From JAFAGX01 sp035624085 (GTDB lineage Bacteria; Acidobacteriota; Terriglobia; Terriglobales; Acidobacteriaceae), in the NCBI GenBank assembly GCA_035624085.1, contig DASPSE010000228.1, positions 1 to 20,503 on the forward strand: a stretch of DNA of 20,503 nt, read 5' to 3'. This document shows, in pieces, positions 1 through 7,212 of the stretch. Under the pieces are notes generated by a model. The model was not told where the DNA came from. It was given only the letters and a program-made list of their open reading frames with translations, and ran no database searches. The position numbers and the translations under genes were made by a program. Position 1 is the stretch's first letter. Every line of letters starts with the position of its first letter.

Positions 1-725
1 CCGACATGCGTTCCTGAGACTGAGAAGTCCGATTCGGCGCGGTCTGTCTTGCAATATCGCCAGTCAACGACTCCGTCGCCCTCACTGTACACAGCGGTTT
101 CTGCTACCGACGCGGGCATCGCGTGCCGCAACGAATTCAGGAAATCGCAAGTGCAGTGCCCGGTGTAGCAGTCCGGAAGCACGCCGCTTCCGTGTTTCGC
201 GCGGATGCGGCGTCGAACCATTTCAGCCGCATGCAAAATGCTGCTGTGGGCCACTGTACCGCGAAAGGGCGCACCCAAGGTGATAACCGAAGCGACATCC
301 GATGGCCGCTGCGCGGCTATCGAGCGAGCGATAATTCCACCCAGACTGTGACCGACCAGATGGACTTTGCGCCCCGATTTGGCCAGAGCCTTCTCGATGG
401 TCGCGTTCAGCTGCTGCTTGATCAGGAGATTCGGGCACTCGGTGTTGAAACCTATGCCGGAAAAGAACGGTTTGTATCCAATTCTCGCCAGCCACTGATG
501 CAAGGGTGTCAAATAACCATCCGGGCAAAGGAAAGCGGGGAGCAGAATCACTGCGGAACCGTCGCCGTGCGGTATTCCCAGACCGTAATACAAGGGCGCG
601 GCATGCAGCAGAACCAACTCGGCCGCAAACAGTATTTCGCCCAAAATTGGAACGTTGGCTTCTTGATATTCCTGCGTGCGGATAGGGGAACCGCCATCCC
701 TTGTTACAACGTGGGTTCTTTTCAT
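1..725 (-). CDS. Alpha/beta-hydrolase (lipase/esterase-like), 3' end outside the window
   Basis: About 241 residues are visible, read leftwards from an ATG at 723-725; the stop lies beyond base 1. Residues 58-66 form a hydrophobic beta strand, and GHSLGG at 125-130 is the nucleophile elbow with Ser127. GDGVVDW (216-222) offers the acid residue (Asp217 or Asp221), and GTH at 238-240 offers the catalytic His, so the triad looks complete just before the edge. The layout recalls PGAP1-like/EstA-type lipases acting on an ester or acyl substrate, which the sequence does not identify. There is no clear signal peptide, although residues 30-48 are hydrophobic. The Shine-Dalgarno sequence is weak, so the start is less certain than the gene. 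It is transcribed divergently from the START-like gene. The fold assignment is firm; the substrate is unknown. Confidence 0.85.
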   Translation of the reverse strand, partial: MKRTHVVTRDGGSPIRTQEYQEANVPILGEILFAAELVLLHAAPLYYGLGIPHGDGSAVILLPAFLCPDGYLTPLHQWLARIGYKPFFSGIGFNTECPNLLIKQQLNATIEKALAKSGRKVHLVGHSLGGIIARSIAAQRPSDVASVITLGAPFRGTVAHSSILHAAEMVRRRIRAKHGSGVLPDCYTGHCTCDFLNSLRHAMPASVAETAVYSEGDGVVDWRYCKTDRAESDFSVSGTHV

Positions 726-735
726 TCGACAGTTA

Positions 736-752
736 TCTCACTGTACGTGAGA
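736..752. promoter_or_regulatory. Inverted repeat in the divergent hydrolase/START-like intergenic region
   Basis: TCTCAC-tgtac-GTGAGA has perfect 6-bp arms around a 5-nt spacer. It begins 11 bp upstream of the hydrolase start codon, in the only non-coding gap between two divergent genes. It could be an operator or a 5'-UTR hairpin; no regulator gene is adjacent. Confidence 0.35.
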
Positions 753-862
753 ATCCAATCTTCCACAATGATGGTTTTTCCCAACTCTCCCCACACCTAA
801 ACCTTAGATCGGACGTTGACAAGCAGATGTGTACGGATCACGATTCACAAAGGTCCGATCTG

Positions 863-1621
863 ATGGTGCTCACTGTAAAGCCGGTGCAACTGAACCCGAG
901 TACCCTGAATGCCTTTGATGCGTATATTCACAACACTGAAACCGAGATGGCGAAGAGTTTGGACGCGAGCGGGTCATTCCTGTGGTCACAGCAGGCGTCA
1001 GAGCGAGCTCAGGTCGTCGATCGGGGGCAAGTGGCGGCCCAAATTTGGTCTGGCGAAGGGCCGGTCAAAGTTCCGAAGGGTCTGATCCACGACTGGATTG
1101 CGGCGGCGTTCATTCCTCAAACGAACATCACGGACGTGTTCGCCGTAATCCAGGATTACAACAATCATAAGAACACCTACAAACCCGAGGTAATTGATTC
1201 AAAACTCATCAGTCGTGACGGTGACGATTTCCAAGTCTATCTGCGGCTTCTGAAGAAGAAGGTCATCACTGTTGTCCTGGATACGGATCATCAGGTGCAT
1301 TATCGCCCCGTTGGCCAAATACGATGGATCTGCACCTCGTACACAACCAAGATTGCAGAAGTGGAAAATGCCGGAAGCCCGGCAGAGCGAGTCTTGCTGC
1401 CTGACACCGGTTACGGATTCCTATGGCGCCTGTATTCCTATTGGCGATTCGAGGAGCTTAATGCCGGCGTAGTCGTCGAATGCCGTGCTATATCTCTGAC
1501 GCGTGACGTGCCATTTGGACTGGGATGGGCCATCGAACCGATCATCGAGAAACTCCCCAAGGAGTCGCTCATCAAGACCCTCGAAGCTACACGCCAGGCG
1601 CTGCATGCGAAGGCAGGATAG
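863..1621 (+). CDS. START/SRPBCC-like protein (conserved hypothetical)
   Basis: A 252-residue protein if it starts at ATG 863, which has AAAGG about 9 nt upstream; an in-frame ATG at 827 has no comparable site. The central and C-terminal parts (a VPKGLIHDWI segment, then a QDYNNHKN segment, then YLRLLKKKV and a terminal IIEKLPKESL helix) resemble the helix-grip fold of START/polyketide-cyclase proteins that bind hydrophobic ligands. The final amphipathic helix fits that fold. No signal peptide or membrane segment is visible from the chosen start. The ligand is unknown. It converges with rpoD across a 46-bp gap containing a hairpin. The assignment comes from recalled resemblance, not from a catalytic motif. 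Confidence 0.75.
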   Translation: MVLTVKPVQLNPSTLNAFDAYIHNTETEMAKSLDASGSFLWSQQASERAQVVDRGQVAAQIWSGEGPVKVPKGLIHDWIAAAFIPQTNITDVFAVIQDYNNHKNTYKPEVIDSKLISRDGDDFQVYLRLLKKKVITVVLDTDHQVHYRPVGQIRWICTSYTTKIAEVENAGSPAERVLLPDTGYGFLWRLYSYWRFEELNAGVVVECRAISLTRDVPFGLGWAIEPIIEKLPKESLIKTLEATRQALHAKAG

Positions 1622-1638
1622 TTCCTGTCCGCAGTATG

Positions 1639-1665
1639 AAGCTTGGTTGTGAGCCCACCTAGCTT
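1639..1665. terminator. Hairpin between convergent genes, possible bidirectional terminator
   Basis: Arms AAGCTTGGT (1639-1647) and ACCTAGCTT (1657-1665) pair at 8 of 9 positions around a 9-nt loop. It sits exactly in the gap between the START-like gene and rpoD. There is no long T tract on either side, so intrinsic termination would be weak. Confidence 0.4.
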
Positions 1666-1667
1666 GC

Positions 1668-3344
1668 TTATTCACGTACGTCATCGAAAAATGACTTGAG
1701 TTCGCGGGAGCGCGATGGATGGCGCAGCTTACGCAGGGCCTTGGCTTCGATTTGGCGAATGCGTTCGCGGGTGACGGAAAACGCTCGGCCAACCTCTTCC
1801 AGTGTTTGCTCCGAGCCGTCTTCCATTCCAAACCGCATCCGTATGATTTTTTCTTCCCTCGGACTGAGAGTGCGCAGCACGTGTGCAGTCCGCTCCTTCA
1901 CGTTTACATTCATCACCGCCTCGGCAGGCGAAGTTCCAGCACGGTCTTCGATGAGGTCGCTGAGGTGAGAATCCCCCTCCTCGCCAATGGGCGTCTCCAG
2001 CGAGATCGGCACCCGCATGACCTTGAGCACCTTGCGCACCTTCGCCTCGGGAATGTCCATCTGCTTCGCAATCTCCGCCGACGTAGGTTCGCGGCCCAGC
2101 GCCTGGACCAGTTGCCGCGAGGTGCGAACCAGCTTGTTGACGATCTCGATCATGTGCACCGGGAGCCGGATGGTGCGCGCCTGATCGGCAAGCGCTCGGC
2201 TGACTGCCTGACGAATCCACCACGTGGCATAGGTGGAAAATTTGTAGCCGCGGCGGTACTCGAACTTGTCTACCGCCTTCATCAGGCCGACGTTGCCCTC
2301 CTGGACCAGATCGAGGAACTGAAGCCCGCGGTTGCTGTACTTCTTAGCGATGGAAACCACGAGGCGCAGGTTGGCTTCGATGAGCTCGTGTTTTGCCTGC
2401 TCCGCATCCATCTCGCCCTTGATGATTTCGCGCTGCGTGCGCTGCAGTTCCGCAAACGTCATGCCGGCATCGTTTTCCAGCCTTTTCATGTCGGCGCGAT
2501 GCCGTCGCTGCGTGGTGCGGTAGTTCTTCTTGAGTTCCTCGCTGCGCGTGTTCGCAATCTTCTTTTCCAGGTTACCGAGCTGGCGGTCAAGCAAACGCAT
2601 GAGTTCCATGGTTTTATTCACCCGTTCCGTCAGGCGCTTACGCTCCGAGAGGGTAAACCCTAGGTTGCGGATGATGAGCGAAATGTGAACGACCTCGCGG
2701 CTCAGCCGGAATCGGCAGCGGCGGTATTTGCGTGCCTTCTTATCCGCCGGAAGAGTCGCCAACTGTCCTGCTAGCCGGCGGGCTGTCTTGTAATGCTTAT
2801 GCAGCTGGTCGATGCGGCACGTGACCTCCTTGACGCGGTCCTGCAGAATCTCCTCGGTGATGTCTTCCTCATCGAAGAGGACAGTTTCCTTAATCGAGCG
2901 CACGCCGCGTTTCAAATCGTCGCTCATGGCCAGAACGTCATGGATCACAATGGGAGAGCGTGAAAGCGCTTTCAACGCGGAGAGTTGTCCACGCTCGATG
3001 CGCTTGGCAATGTCCACTTCCCCTTCGCGGGTGAGCAGAGGCGAGGTGCCCATCTCGCGCAGGTAAGCGCGCACCGGATCGTTGGCCGCCTCGGGGACGC
3101 CCGGTGCCGGGTTGACATCAATTTCGTCTGATTCGCTAGCAAGCCTTTGTTCCAGAGCCGAATAAGGTAGCTGAGGCTCCCCTTCTAGCACGTCAAGGCC
3201 ACGGGTGCGAATGGCGGCAAGCAAATCGTCTACGTCCTGCGCGGAATGCATGCCGGGCGGAATGGGGTTATTCATCTCGCGGTCCGTGGAATAGCCCTCT
3301 GCCTTCCCCACACCGACTAGTTTTCTAATGTCGTCCATAGCCAT
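1668..3344 (-). CDS. rpoD: RNA polymerase primary sigma factor (sigma-70, RpoD)
   Basis: 558 residues. Region 1.1-like N-terminus at about 4-55; region 1.2 at about 89-120 (DPVRAYLREMG); non-conserved region at about 125-310. Region 2 spans about 315-397: NLRLVVSIAKKY, then the DLVQEGN-GLMKAVDKFE core-binding helix, then YATWWIRQ for -10 recognition and melting. Region 3 is at about 398-470. Region 4 is at about 485-550, with the VTRERIRQIEAKALRKLRHP recognition helix for -35 binding. Presence of 1.1, 1.2 and the non-conserved region marks a group 1 sigma. The start ATG at 3342-3344 has AAAGGAG 6 nt upstream. A second in-frame ATG lies two codons downstream. It is monocistronic here and faces a long AT-rich upstream region. 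Confidence 0.96.
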   Translation of the reverse strand: MAMDDIRKLVGVGKAEGYSTDREMNNPIPPGMHSAQDVDDLLAAIRTRGLDVLEGEPQLPYSALEQRLASESDEIDVNPAPGVPEAANDPVRAYLREMGTSPLLTREGEVDIAKRIERGQLSALKALSRSPIVIHDVLAMSDDLKRGVRSIKETVLFDEEDITEEILQDRVKEVTCRIDQLHKHYKTARRLAGQLATLPADKKARKYRRCRFRLSREVVHISLIIRNLGFTLSERKRLTERVNKTMELMRLLDRQLGNLEKKIANTRSEELKKNYRTTQRRHRADMKRLENDAGMTFAELQRTQREIIKGEMDAEQAKHELIEANLRLVVSIAKKYSNRGLQFLDLVQEGNVGLMKAVDKFEYRRGYKFSTYATWWIRQAVSRALADQARTIRLPVHMIEIVNKLVRTSRQLVQALGREPTSAEIAKQMDIPEAKVRKVLKVMRVPISLETPIGEEGDSHLSDLIEDRAGTSPAEAVMNVNVKERTAHVLRTLSPREEKIIRMRFGMEDGSEQTLEEVGRAFSVTRERIRQIEAKALRKLRHPSRSRELKSFFDDVRE

Positions 3345-3909
3345 GCAGAACTCCTTTTTCGGTGCTGTCCCACCTGGAGAAAGGAGGCTTTTGTTGAATC
3401 TGGAGCGGCAGCTTCAGCAGGAAGCGAAAATCCACCACTACAATGATGCTAGCACGGGCGTCCCAGCATCTCCTACAATTGCGCCATTTTTCAAACCCGA
3501 CGCGTCAGTTGAAGGATGGTTGGCAAACCGGAAACTATAAAGCTGCCAATTGGCGAAAATACCTATATCACTCAAATCCCTCGCGACAAAATTTTTGTGA
3601 TGACGACACGAATTAAGAGGCTGGCAAATTACGAGAATCGTAAAGCTAGAAAATAATGGCAATTTAGCTATGTAAATTGATCTCGGGAATATCAGCAACG
3701 ATATTAAGTTCGTCAGCCCTGGAATTGGCAGAAAAAGTGAAGTAATTTTTGATCGAACCTATCATCTCGACCAGCCAGAATCGGTTTCTTGCAGTTTTGT
3801 CTACACCGGGAGATGATCTTCTTAGCTTTTCAAGAAAAAGAAATAACGAGCAAATTAAAGATCGAAATGTATCAGCAGAGAATTCAAGGGAGATGGCGCT
3901 TTGCTAATT
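3345..3909. other. AT-rich intergenic stretch upstream of rpoD, likely left border of the integrative element
   Basis: No credible gene is seen on either strand. GC over 3541-3960 is about 39% by hand count, clearly below the neighbouring coding DNA. The rpoD promoter must lie in the right-hand part, but I see no strong -35/-10 pair. Open frames here lack ribosome-binding sites and recognisable content. Confidence 0.5.
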
Positions 3910-3938
3910 TTGCTTTAATTTCTAGCTTATCATACACT
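3910..3938 (+). promoter_or_regulatory. Putative sigma-70 promoter for the small winged-helix gene
   Basis: TTGCTT (3910-3915) and TACACT (3933-3938) are separated by 17 bp, each matching 4 of 6 consensus positions. Transcription would start near 3945, about 36 nt before the ATG at 3981. Confidence 0.35.
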
Positions 3939-3980
3939 AGCATGTGGCTAATCGGACATGGTTGCACCGGAAACGATGCG

Positions 3981-4223
3981 ATGAATAAATCTTTCGTATT
4001 GGCGATTTTCTCAAGAAGTGGCAAGTTCTTGACGCCCGACTATGCTTGCAACCAACTTAGGCCGGCTCCCGACCGCCGCTCCTTTTACAGCTATCTTGCA
4101 AGACTGCAAAAGCAGGGACTCCTGGAACGACACCCCAACTCCCGGCGCGGGCATTTAGCCTATCGACTGACGGCTCGCGGACAAGCCCGCCTGGAATACT
4201 TCCGCCGCTCAGGAAGGGGCTAA
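3981..4223 (+). CDS. Small winged-helix-like DNA-binding protein (80 aa)
   Basis: Taken from ATG 3981. The frame is open further upstream, but that part is AT-rich and contains no domain-like sequence. The GGAA 8 nt before 3981 and the promoter at 3910-3938 favour the short form. The pattern is that of a winged helix: FVLAIFSRSG (helix 1), SFYSYLARLQKQGLLER (recognition helix and turn), then HLAYRLTARGQARL (wing and last helix), as in PadR/MarR-type or phage regulators. About 80 residues suits a stand-alone DNA-binding domain. It heads the element in the same direction as the integrase operon, with a 175-bp gap holding palindromes. A regulatory role is inferred; the target could be those palindromes. 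Confidence 0.5.
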   Translation: MNKSFVLAIFSRSGKFLTPDYACNQLRPAPDRRSFYSYLARLQKQGLLERHPNSRRGHLAYRLTARGQARLEYFRRSGRG

Positions 4224-4266
4224 GAAAAAGCGACGCTGGACCTCCTCCTCCGAGTGAGCTCCCCTC

Positions 4267-4296
4267 ACGTTATAACGTTACGTATGTATGTAACGT
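4267..4296. promoter_or_regulatory. Two overlapping palindromes, operator- or recombinase-site-like
   Basis: ACGTTATAACGT (4267-4278) is a perfect 12-bp palindrome. It overlaps a 22-bp dyad (4275-4296) with 10-bp arms and one mismatch: outer arms ACGTTAC and GTAACGT. A further GTAACG occurs at 4346-4351. The array lies between the small winged-helix gene and the integrase operon promoter. It could bind a winged-helix protein of the element, or be arm-type integrase/Xis sites. Confidence 0.5.
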
Positions 4297-4312
4297 AAGC
4301 CATCCGCGCCGA

Positions 4313-4326
4313 CCCCGCCGTCGGGG
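4313..4326 (+). terminator. GC-rich hairpin after the small winged-helix gene
   Basis: CCCCG-ccgt-CGGGG forms a compact 5-bp stem with a 4-nt loop. A short run of four T lies about 11 nt downstream, too far for a strong intrinsic terminator. It may only attenuate read-through into the next operon. Confidence 0.25.
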
Positions 4327-4371
4327 GCTCCAGCCTGGTTTTCCCGTAACGCAGCGACAAAAGAGACTATT

Positions 4372-4398
4372 ACACATATTTGTGTTATAATTTGTGTG
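4372..4398 (+). promoter_or_regulatory. Extended -10 promoter with embedded dyad; predicted leaderless start
   Basis: A perfect TATAAT (4386-4391) is preceded by TGT (4383-4385), an extended -10 element; the -35 region (around 4363-4368) has no match. Only 7 nt separate the -10 from the ATG at 4399, so transcription should begin at or beside the start codon. An inverted repeat ACACA-tatt-TGTGT (4372-4385) abuts the -10 and overlaps the TG motif, a good place for a repressor. Confidence 0.6.
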
Positions 4399-4893
4399 AT
4401 GAGAACACGAGACTACCACCGCACGCTCTATGAAGCCAAGCAAGACCTGGCCCGTCACTTAGTGAAACGCCAGAAGCTCGATGAGAAGATTGCTCGTCTT
4501 CATGCCGTCGTCAGCGACTTGCAGAACCTCTGCGCTGAGCTGGATCGAAAGCATTTTGAGAGAAGCATCGACCGCATCACCAAGACTCACCTGAAGAAAG
4601 GAATCACGGAGTCTTCGCGCGCCATGTTGGAAGAAAAGTTCTTCCCCTTGACCCCAGGACAACTTAAGCGAGAGCTGGAAGCCAGAAAGCTTGACCTTTC
4701 CCGGTACTCAAATCCGCTGGCTGTGATCCACACGGTGCTCAAGCGGCTCGTACAGGCAGGGGAGGTGAAAGTGGTTTCCCAGAAGGACGGGAAGAATGCC
4801 TACCAATGGCTCAGCACGACGGACAAGCTTTTGTCGGAACTCCGGCAATCTGGTCAGCTTAATCAAGATGCCGATGATACGGAGAACACATAG
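4399..4893 (+). CDS. Coiled-coil plus winged-helix protein (164 aa), unknown function
   Basis: Start ATG 4399; a GTG directly before it (4396) is in frame but even closer to the -10 box. Residues 10-52 (YEAKQDLARHLVKRQKLDEK onwards) look like a charged coiled coil. Residues 83-137 have a winged-helix/HARE-HTH-like pattern: LTPGQLKRELEARKL, then NPLAVIHTVLKRLVQAGEV, then DGKNAYQW as the wing. A dimeric DNA-binding protein is therefore likely. As first gene of the operon that ends in the integrase, it could repress its own promoter through the dyad at 4372-4385. There is no Shine-Dalgarno sequence, consistent with leaderless translation. The stop TAG is followed at once by the next ATG. No named family is recognised with certainty. 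Confidence 0.7.
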   Translation: MRTRDYHRTLYEAKQDLARHLVKRQKLDEKIARLHAVVSDLQNLCAELDRKHFERSIDRITKTHLKKGITESSRAMLEEKFFPLTPGQLKRELEARKLDLSRYSNPLAVIHTVLKRLVQAGEVKVVSQKDGKNAYQWLSTTDKLLSELRQSGQLNQDADDTENT

Positions 4894-5265
4894 ATGAAAC
4901 CTCTGTTGACAAAGGAACCAAGGCTTTTCCCATGCTGTATCTGTGGCAAGCCCCGCGAAGTGCGGACCACCAAGAAGGGCAAGCCCTATGTTCATTGCGA
5001 TCCCTGCGGCTTGCAGCTGTTCGTGAGAATTGAAAGCGGGATTCGGCAGTTTGAGGCGTTGGTTGAGCAAGCCGATGGGAACCATATTTGGCAGCGTCTG
5101 GCCGAACTGCAGCACCGCTACGAATTCGAGTGCCCGAAGTGTGGCAAGAAGTTTTGGTTAACCGAGGACCTAATAAAGACGAGTTGGGTCAACGGGAAGT
5201 TGGAAGGTTACCGGTGTCCAGATAAAGATTGTGACGGAATCGCCAAACCGGAGAAGGCAGCATGA
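4894..5265 (+). CDS. Double zinc-ribbon protein (123 aa)
   Basis: The ATG follows the previous stop codon with no gap, so translation is probably coupled. Two cysteine clusters are visible: Cys14/Cys17 with Cys35/Cys38 (CDPC), and Cys80/Cys83 (CPKC) with Cys108/Cys113 (CPDKDC). Each has the spacing of a four-Cys zinc ribbon, with a helical linker (about 48-75) between. Such proteins bind nucleic acid or act as adaptors. No enzymatic residues are evident and no close named family is recognised. The last codons overlap the next ORF by 4 bp (ATGA). Confidence 0.72.
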   Translation: MKPLLTKEPRLFPCCICGKPREVRTTKKGKPYVHCDPCGLQLFVRIESGIRQFEALVEQADGNHIWQRLAELQHRYEFECPKCGKKFWLTEDLIKTSWVNGKLEGYRCPDKDCDGIAKPEKAA

Positions 5266-5366
5266 GACTCACCCTCTTAGGGCTGGTTGCGATTGTGGCA
5301 GTGGTGATCTTAGTGAGCCTTGTGGCAACACAATACGCTCGCAACAGGGCAACCGAAAGCACGTAG
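5262..5366 (+). CDS. Tiny single-pass membrane peptide (34 aa)
   Basis: The ATG lies in an ATGA overlap with the preceding stop codon, a standard sign of translational coupling. Residues 3-23 are almost wholly aliphatic (LTLLGLVAIVAVVILVSLVA), followed by a short tail with two arginines and polar residues (TQYARNRATEST). This predicts one membrane helix; the two arginines would favour an N-out, C-in orientation. Small membrane peptides in phage-like elements can be holin- or toxin-like, but nothing here proves either. The start overlap is the main evidence that it is real. Confidence 0.5.
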   Translation: MRLTLLGLVAIVAVVILVSLVATQYARNRATEST

Positions 5367-5407
5367 CGGGACTGATGCAGACTAGGTAAGGACAGCTGGG
5401 GTGGAAA

Positions 5408-5647
5408 ATGAGGGCAAAAGCACAAACGGAATGGTTGACGGCTGACGAAGCCGCCCAACACTTGAAGGTCAAAATCCGTACACTCTTGCTTTGGGTTCGC
5501 CAGGGCAAAGTGAACGCGTTTGCACTGTCCGGCACCAAACGGCGGGTGTGGCGCTTTCGGCGGGAGGATTTGGACTCTGCCCTCCTCTCGCGTCCTGTGC
5601 TAAGCTCCATCCCGCCAACTGTGCTCTCTGAAGAAAGGAGAGGATGA
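5408..5647 (+). CDS. Excisionase-family HTH DNA-binding protein (Xis-like, 79 aa)
   Basis: The N-terminal pattern WLTADEAAQHLKV (residues 9-21) followed by a second helix and a basic wing RRVWRFRREDLDSAL (45-59) is the MerR/excisionase-type fold (HTH_17-like). It probably acts as recombination directionality factor or regulator for the integrase, whose start codon lies 1 nt after this gene's stop. A GGGGTGG purine-rich site lies just before the ATG. The C-terminal 20 residues are proline/serine-rich and unlike the family core. An alternative is a plain transcriptional regulator of the operon. Confidence 0.8.
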   Translation: MRAKAQTEWLTADEAAQHLKVKIRTLLLWVRQGKVNAFALSGTKRRVWRFRREDLDSALLSRPVLSSIPPTVLSEERRG

Positions 5648-5648
5648 A

Positions 5649-6764
5649 ATGAGAGCACGGCGACCTAACGGAAGTGTGGTGTTCAACAAAGCCCGAGCGA
5701 CTTGGAATTTCCTCTGGCTTGAGCAAGGCAGAAGACACAGCCGAAGGTTGGGAACTCTGGCGGAGCTTCCAACCAGAGCAGATGCACTACGGAGGGCCGA
5801 CATCCTGCGCCGGGATATGCGGTTGCAGCAGGAGAGGGCCATCGTCACAATGAAGCAGCTGGTTGAGCAATATCGAGGGGAAAAGATGCCCAAGCGCAGC
5901 GACACGCGACGTGCTTACGAGGTTTGGCTGAGGAACCACATCTTGCCACGATGGGGTGATTCGGCACTGACAGAACTCCAGGCACGTCCTGTGGAACTCT
6001 GGTTGGACTCTTTGTCTCTTGCACCTAAGAGCAAGGCACACATTCGAGGCGTGCTCAGCATTCTGTGGGACTTCGCAATGTGGCGGGGTGAGGTGCCGAC
6101 ACAGCGAAATCCAATGGAACTGGTCAGGGTCAAGGGTTTGACCAAGCGAACGCGGCAACCGCGCAGGCTGACCGTGGACGAGTTTCAGAAGTTCGTCCAA
6201 TACCTGGACGAACCATTCCGAACTGTTGCGCTGTTGTGCTGCTGTCTCGGTCTGCGGATCAGCGAATGCCTGGCGTTGAAGTGGGCCGATGTCGATTGGC
6301 TCAACGGTAAGCTTCGCGTGGAACGCGGCATCGTCTGTCAGCAAGTGGACGATGTGAAGACCACCGAGTCACGCAGACACATGGTGATGGGCCGGGAGCT
6401 GTTGGAGGCTCTGAAGACGTGGAAGCAAACCACGCAGTTTCCGGCACCGGAGGATTGGGTCTTCGCTTCCCCTGTCCAGCTTGGTCAATTGCCTTGGTCC
6501 TACGATCAGGTTTGGCGCATATACCAGAAGGCAGCGGACAAAGCGGACATCGGCAGGCTGGGTACTCACAGCCTCCGTCATACATACAGGTCTTGGCTGG
6601 ATTCGGTTGGCACTCCTGTGGGTGTCCAGCAAAGGCTCATGCGCCATGCCGACATCCGCACCACCATGAACATCTATGGTGACGCGGTGACAGCGGACAT
6701 GCGCTCAGCACAAGAGAAAGTTGTAAGGTTAGCGATGCCGAAGGCTGAACTGATTTCCGAGTGA
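5649..6764 (+). CDS. Tyrosine recombinase / integrase (371 aa)
   Basis: Catalyses site-specific integration and excision by a covalent 3'-phosphotyrosine intermediate. N-terminal arm-binding-type segment at about 1-60; SAM-like core-binding domain at about 65-155; catalytic domain at about 172-360. The full catalytic set is present: Arg203 (GLRISECLALKW), Lys237 (VKTTESRR), His307-x-x-Arg310 (HSLRH), His333 (LMRHADIRTT) and Tyr343 (NIYG). Length is normal and no frameshift is seen, so the enzyme may be active. AGGAG lies about 7 nt before the ATG. It is the last gene of the run starting at 4399, and its 3' end points at the tRNA-Lys 3' end, the presumed attachment site. Confidence 0.95.
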   Translation: MRARRPNGSVVFNKARATWNFLWLEQGRRHSRRLGTLAELPTRADALRRADILRRDMRLQQERAIVTMKQLVEQYRGEKMPKRSDTRRAYEVWLRNHILPRWGDSALTELQARPVELWLDSLSLAPKSKAHIRGVLSILWDFAMWRGEVPTQRNPMELVRVKGLTKRTRQPRRLTVDEFQKFVQYLDEPFRTVALLCCCLGLRISECLALKWADVDWLNGKLRVERGIVCQQVDDVKTTESRRHMVMGRELLEALKTWKQTTQFPAPEDWVFASPVQLGQLPWSYDQVWRIYQKAADKADIGRLGTHSLRHTYRSWLDSVGTPVGVQQRLMRHADIRTTMNIYGDAVTADMRSAQEKVVRLAMPKAELISE

Positions 6765-6792
6765 TTTCGTCTTCGCTAACTTGCTGAAAAGA

Positions 6793-6868
<76 letters not shown>

Positions 6869-7212
6869 GTTCTTCCAGGGCAAGTGATTGATCTGCTTAC
6901 GCTGATTAGTGCTGCTACTTCTGTCGCTCTTGGCTGAACTTGGGCTCTCCATTCCATCCCTGAGCTTCGCAGCCAGCGTCGGGCGAGATATGTGCGTCGA
7001 GGCTATTATAGCGGTCGCATAACGACCTTGTCTTGCAGACTGCCGATCGGCACGATGATTGGTTGGTGCAGCGCGGGCGTAACATCGTTTTGGCGATTCG
7101 TGCACCTAGAGTTCGACGCGGGACGAAAATCGGATCGGCGTACTATCCTCTTCTGTGAACCTCGATGCTCTCCCCGCTCTTTTCGCGCTCTCCGATTTTC
7201 CGGAGTGGCCGG
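6869..7212. other. Non-coding gap between tRNA-Lys and the cupin gene
   Basis: No credible gene. It holds a probable minus-strand promoter (7005-7034), a dyad GGTCG-cataa-CGACC (7013-7027) and a perfect 12-bp palindrome TGCCGATCGGCA (7041-7052). Single 12-bp palindromes of this kind are expected a few times by chance in 20 kb. Confidence 0.5.
7005..7034 (-). promoter_or_regulatory. Putative promoter of the tRNA-Lys gene
   Basis: On the minus strand a perfect TATAAT (7005-7010) lies 18 bp downstream of AAGACA (7029-7034, 4 of 6). It would give a leader of about 130 nt before the mature tRNA 5' end. The spacer contains a 5-bp-arm inverted repeat. Confidence 0.45.

Larger units (their letters stand above)
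3545..6792. mobile_element. Small tRNA-Lys-associated integrative element (borders approximate)
   Basis: A tyrosine integrase ends 28 bp from the 3' end of a tRNA-Lys gene, the classical arrangement for islands and satellites inserted at a tRNA 3' end. Upstream of it are an excisionase-like HTH gene, two other putative DNA-binding genes, a zinc-ribbon gene and a 34-codon membrane ORF, all in the same direction. The left side is marked by a sharp drop in GC after the rpoD upstream region. The right border is set by the tRNA. The left border is a guess from composition, because no repeat of the tRNA 3' end was found. No replication, packaging or conjugation gene is seen, so the element would be minimal or a remnant. 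Confidence 0.65.

Noticed and set aside
123..800. Long plus-strand open frame opposite the hydrolase
   Set aside because: It is antisense to a minus-strand frame with a complete GHSLGG/Asp/His triad, and has no recognisable domain.
1719..2663. 314-codon plus-strand open frame opposite rpoD
   Set aside because: Antisense shadow of the conserved sigma-factor coding sequence.
3438..3698. 86-codon minus-strand open frame in the AT-rich gap
   Set aside because: No ribosome-binding site, no domain-like pattern; open frames of this size arise by chance.
3752..3760. Nine-base match (ATCGAACCT) to the T-loop region of the tRNA-Lys gene, considered as a left attachment site
   Set aside because: The match does not continue into the tRNA acceptor sequence on the side where it should, and the T-loop core is common to all tRNAs.
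7041..7052. Perfect 12-bp palindrome TGCCGATCGGCA as a regulator site
   Set aside because: Isolated palindromes of this length are expected several times by chance in 20 kb; kept only as a note in the gap description.
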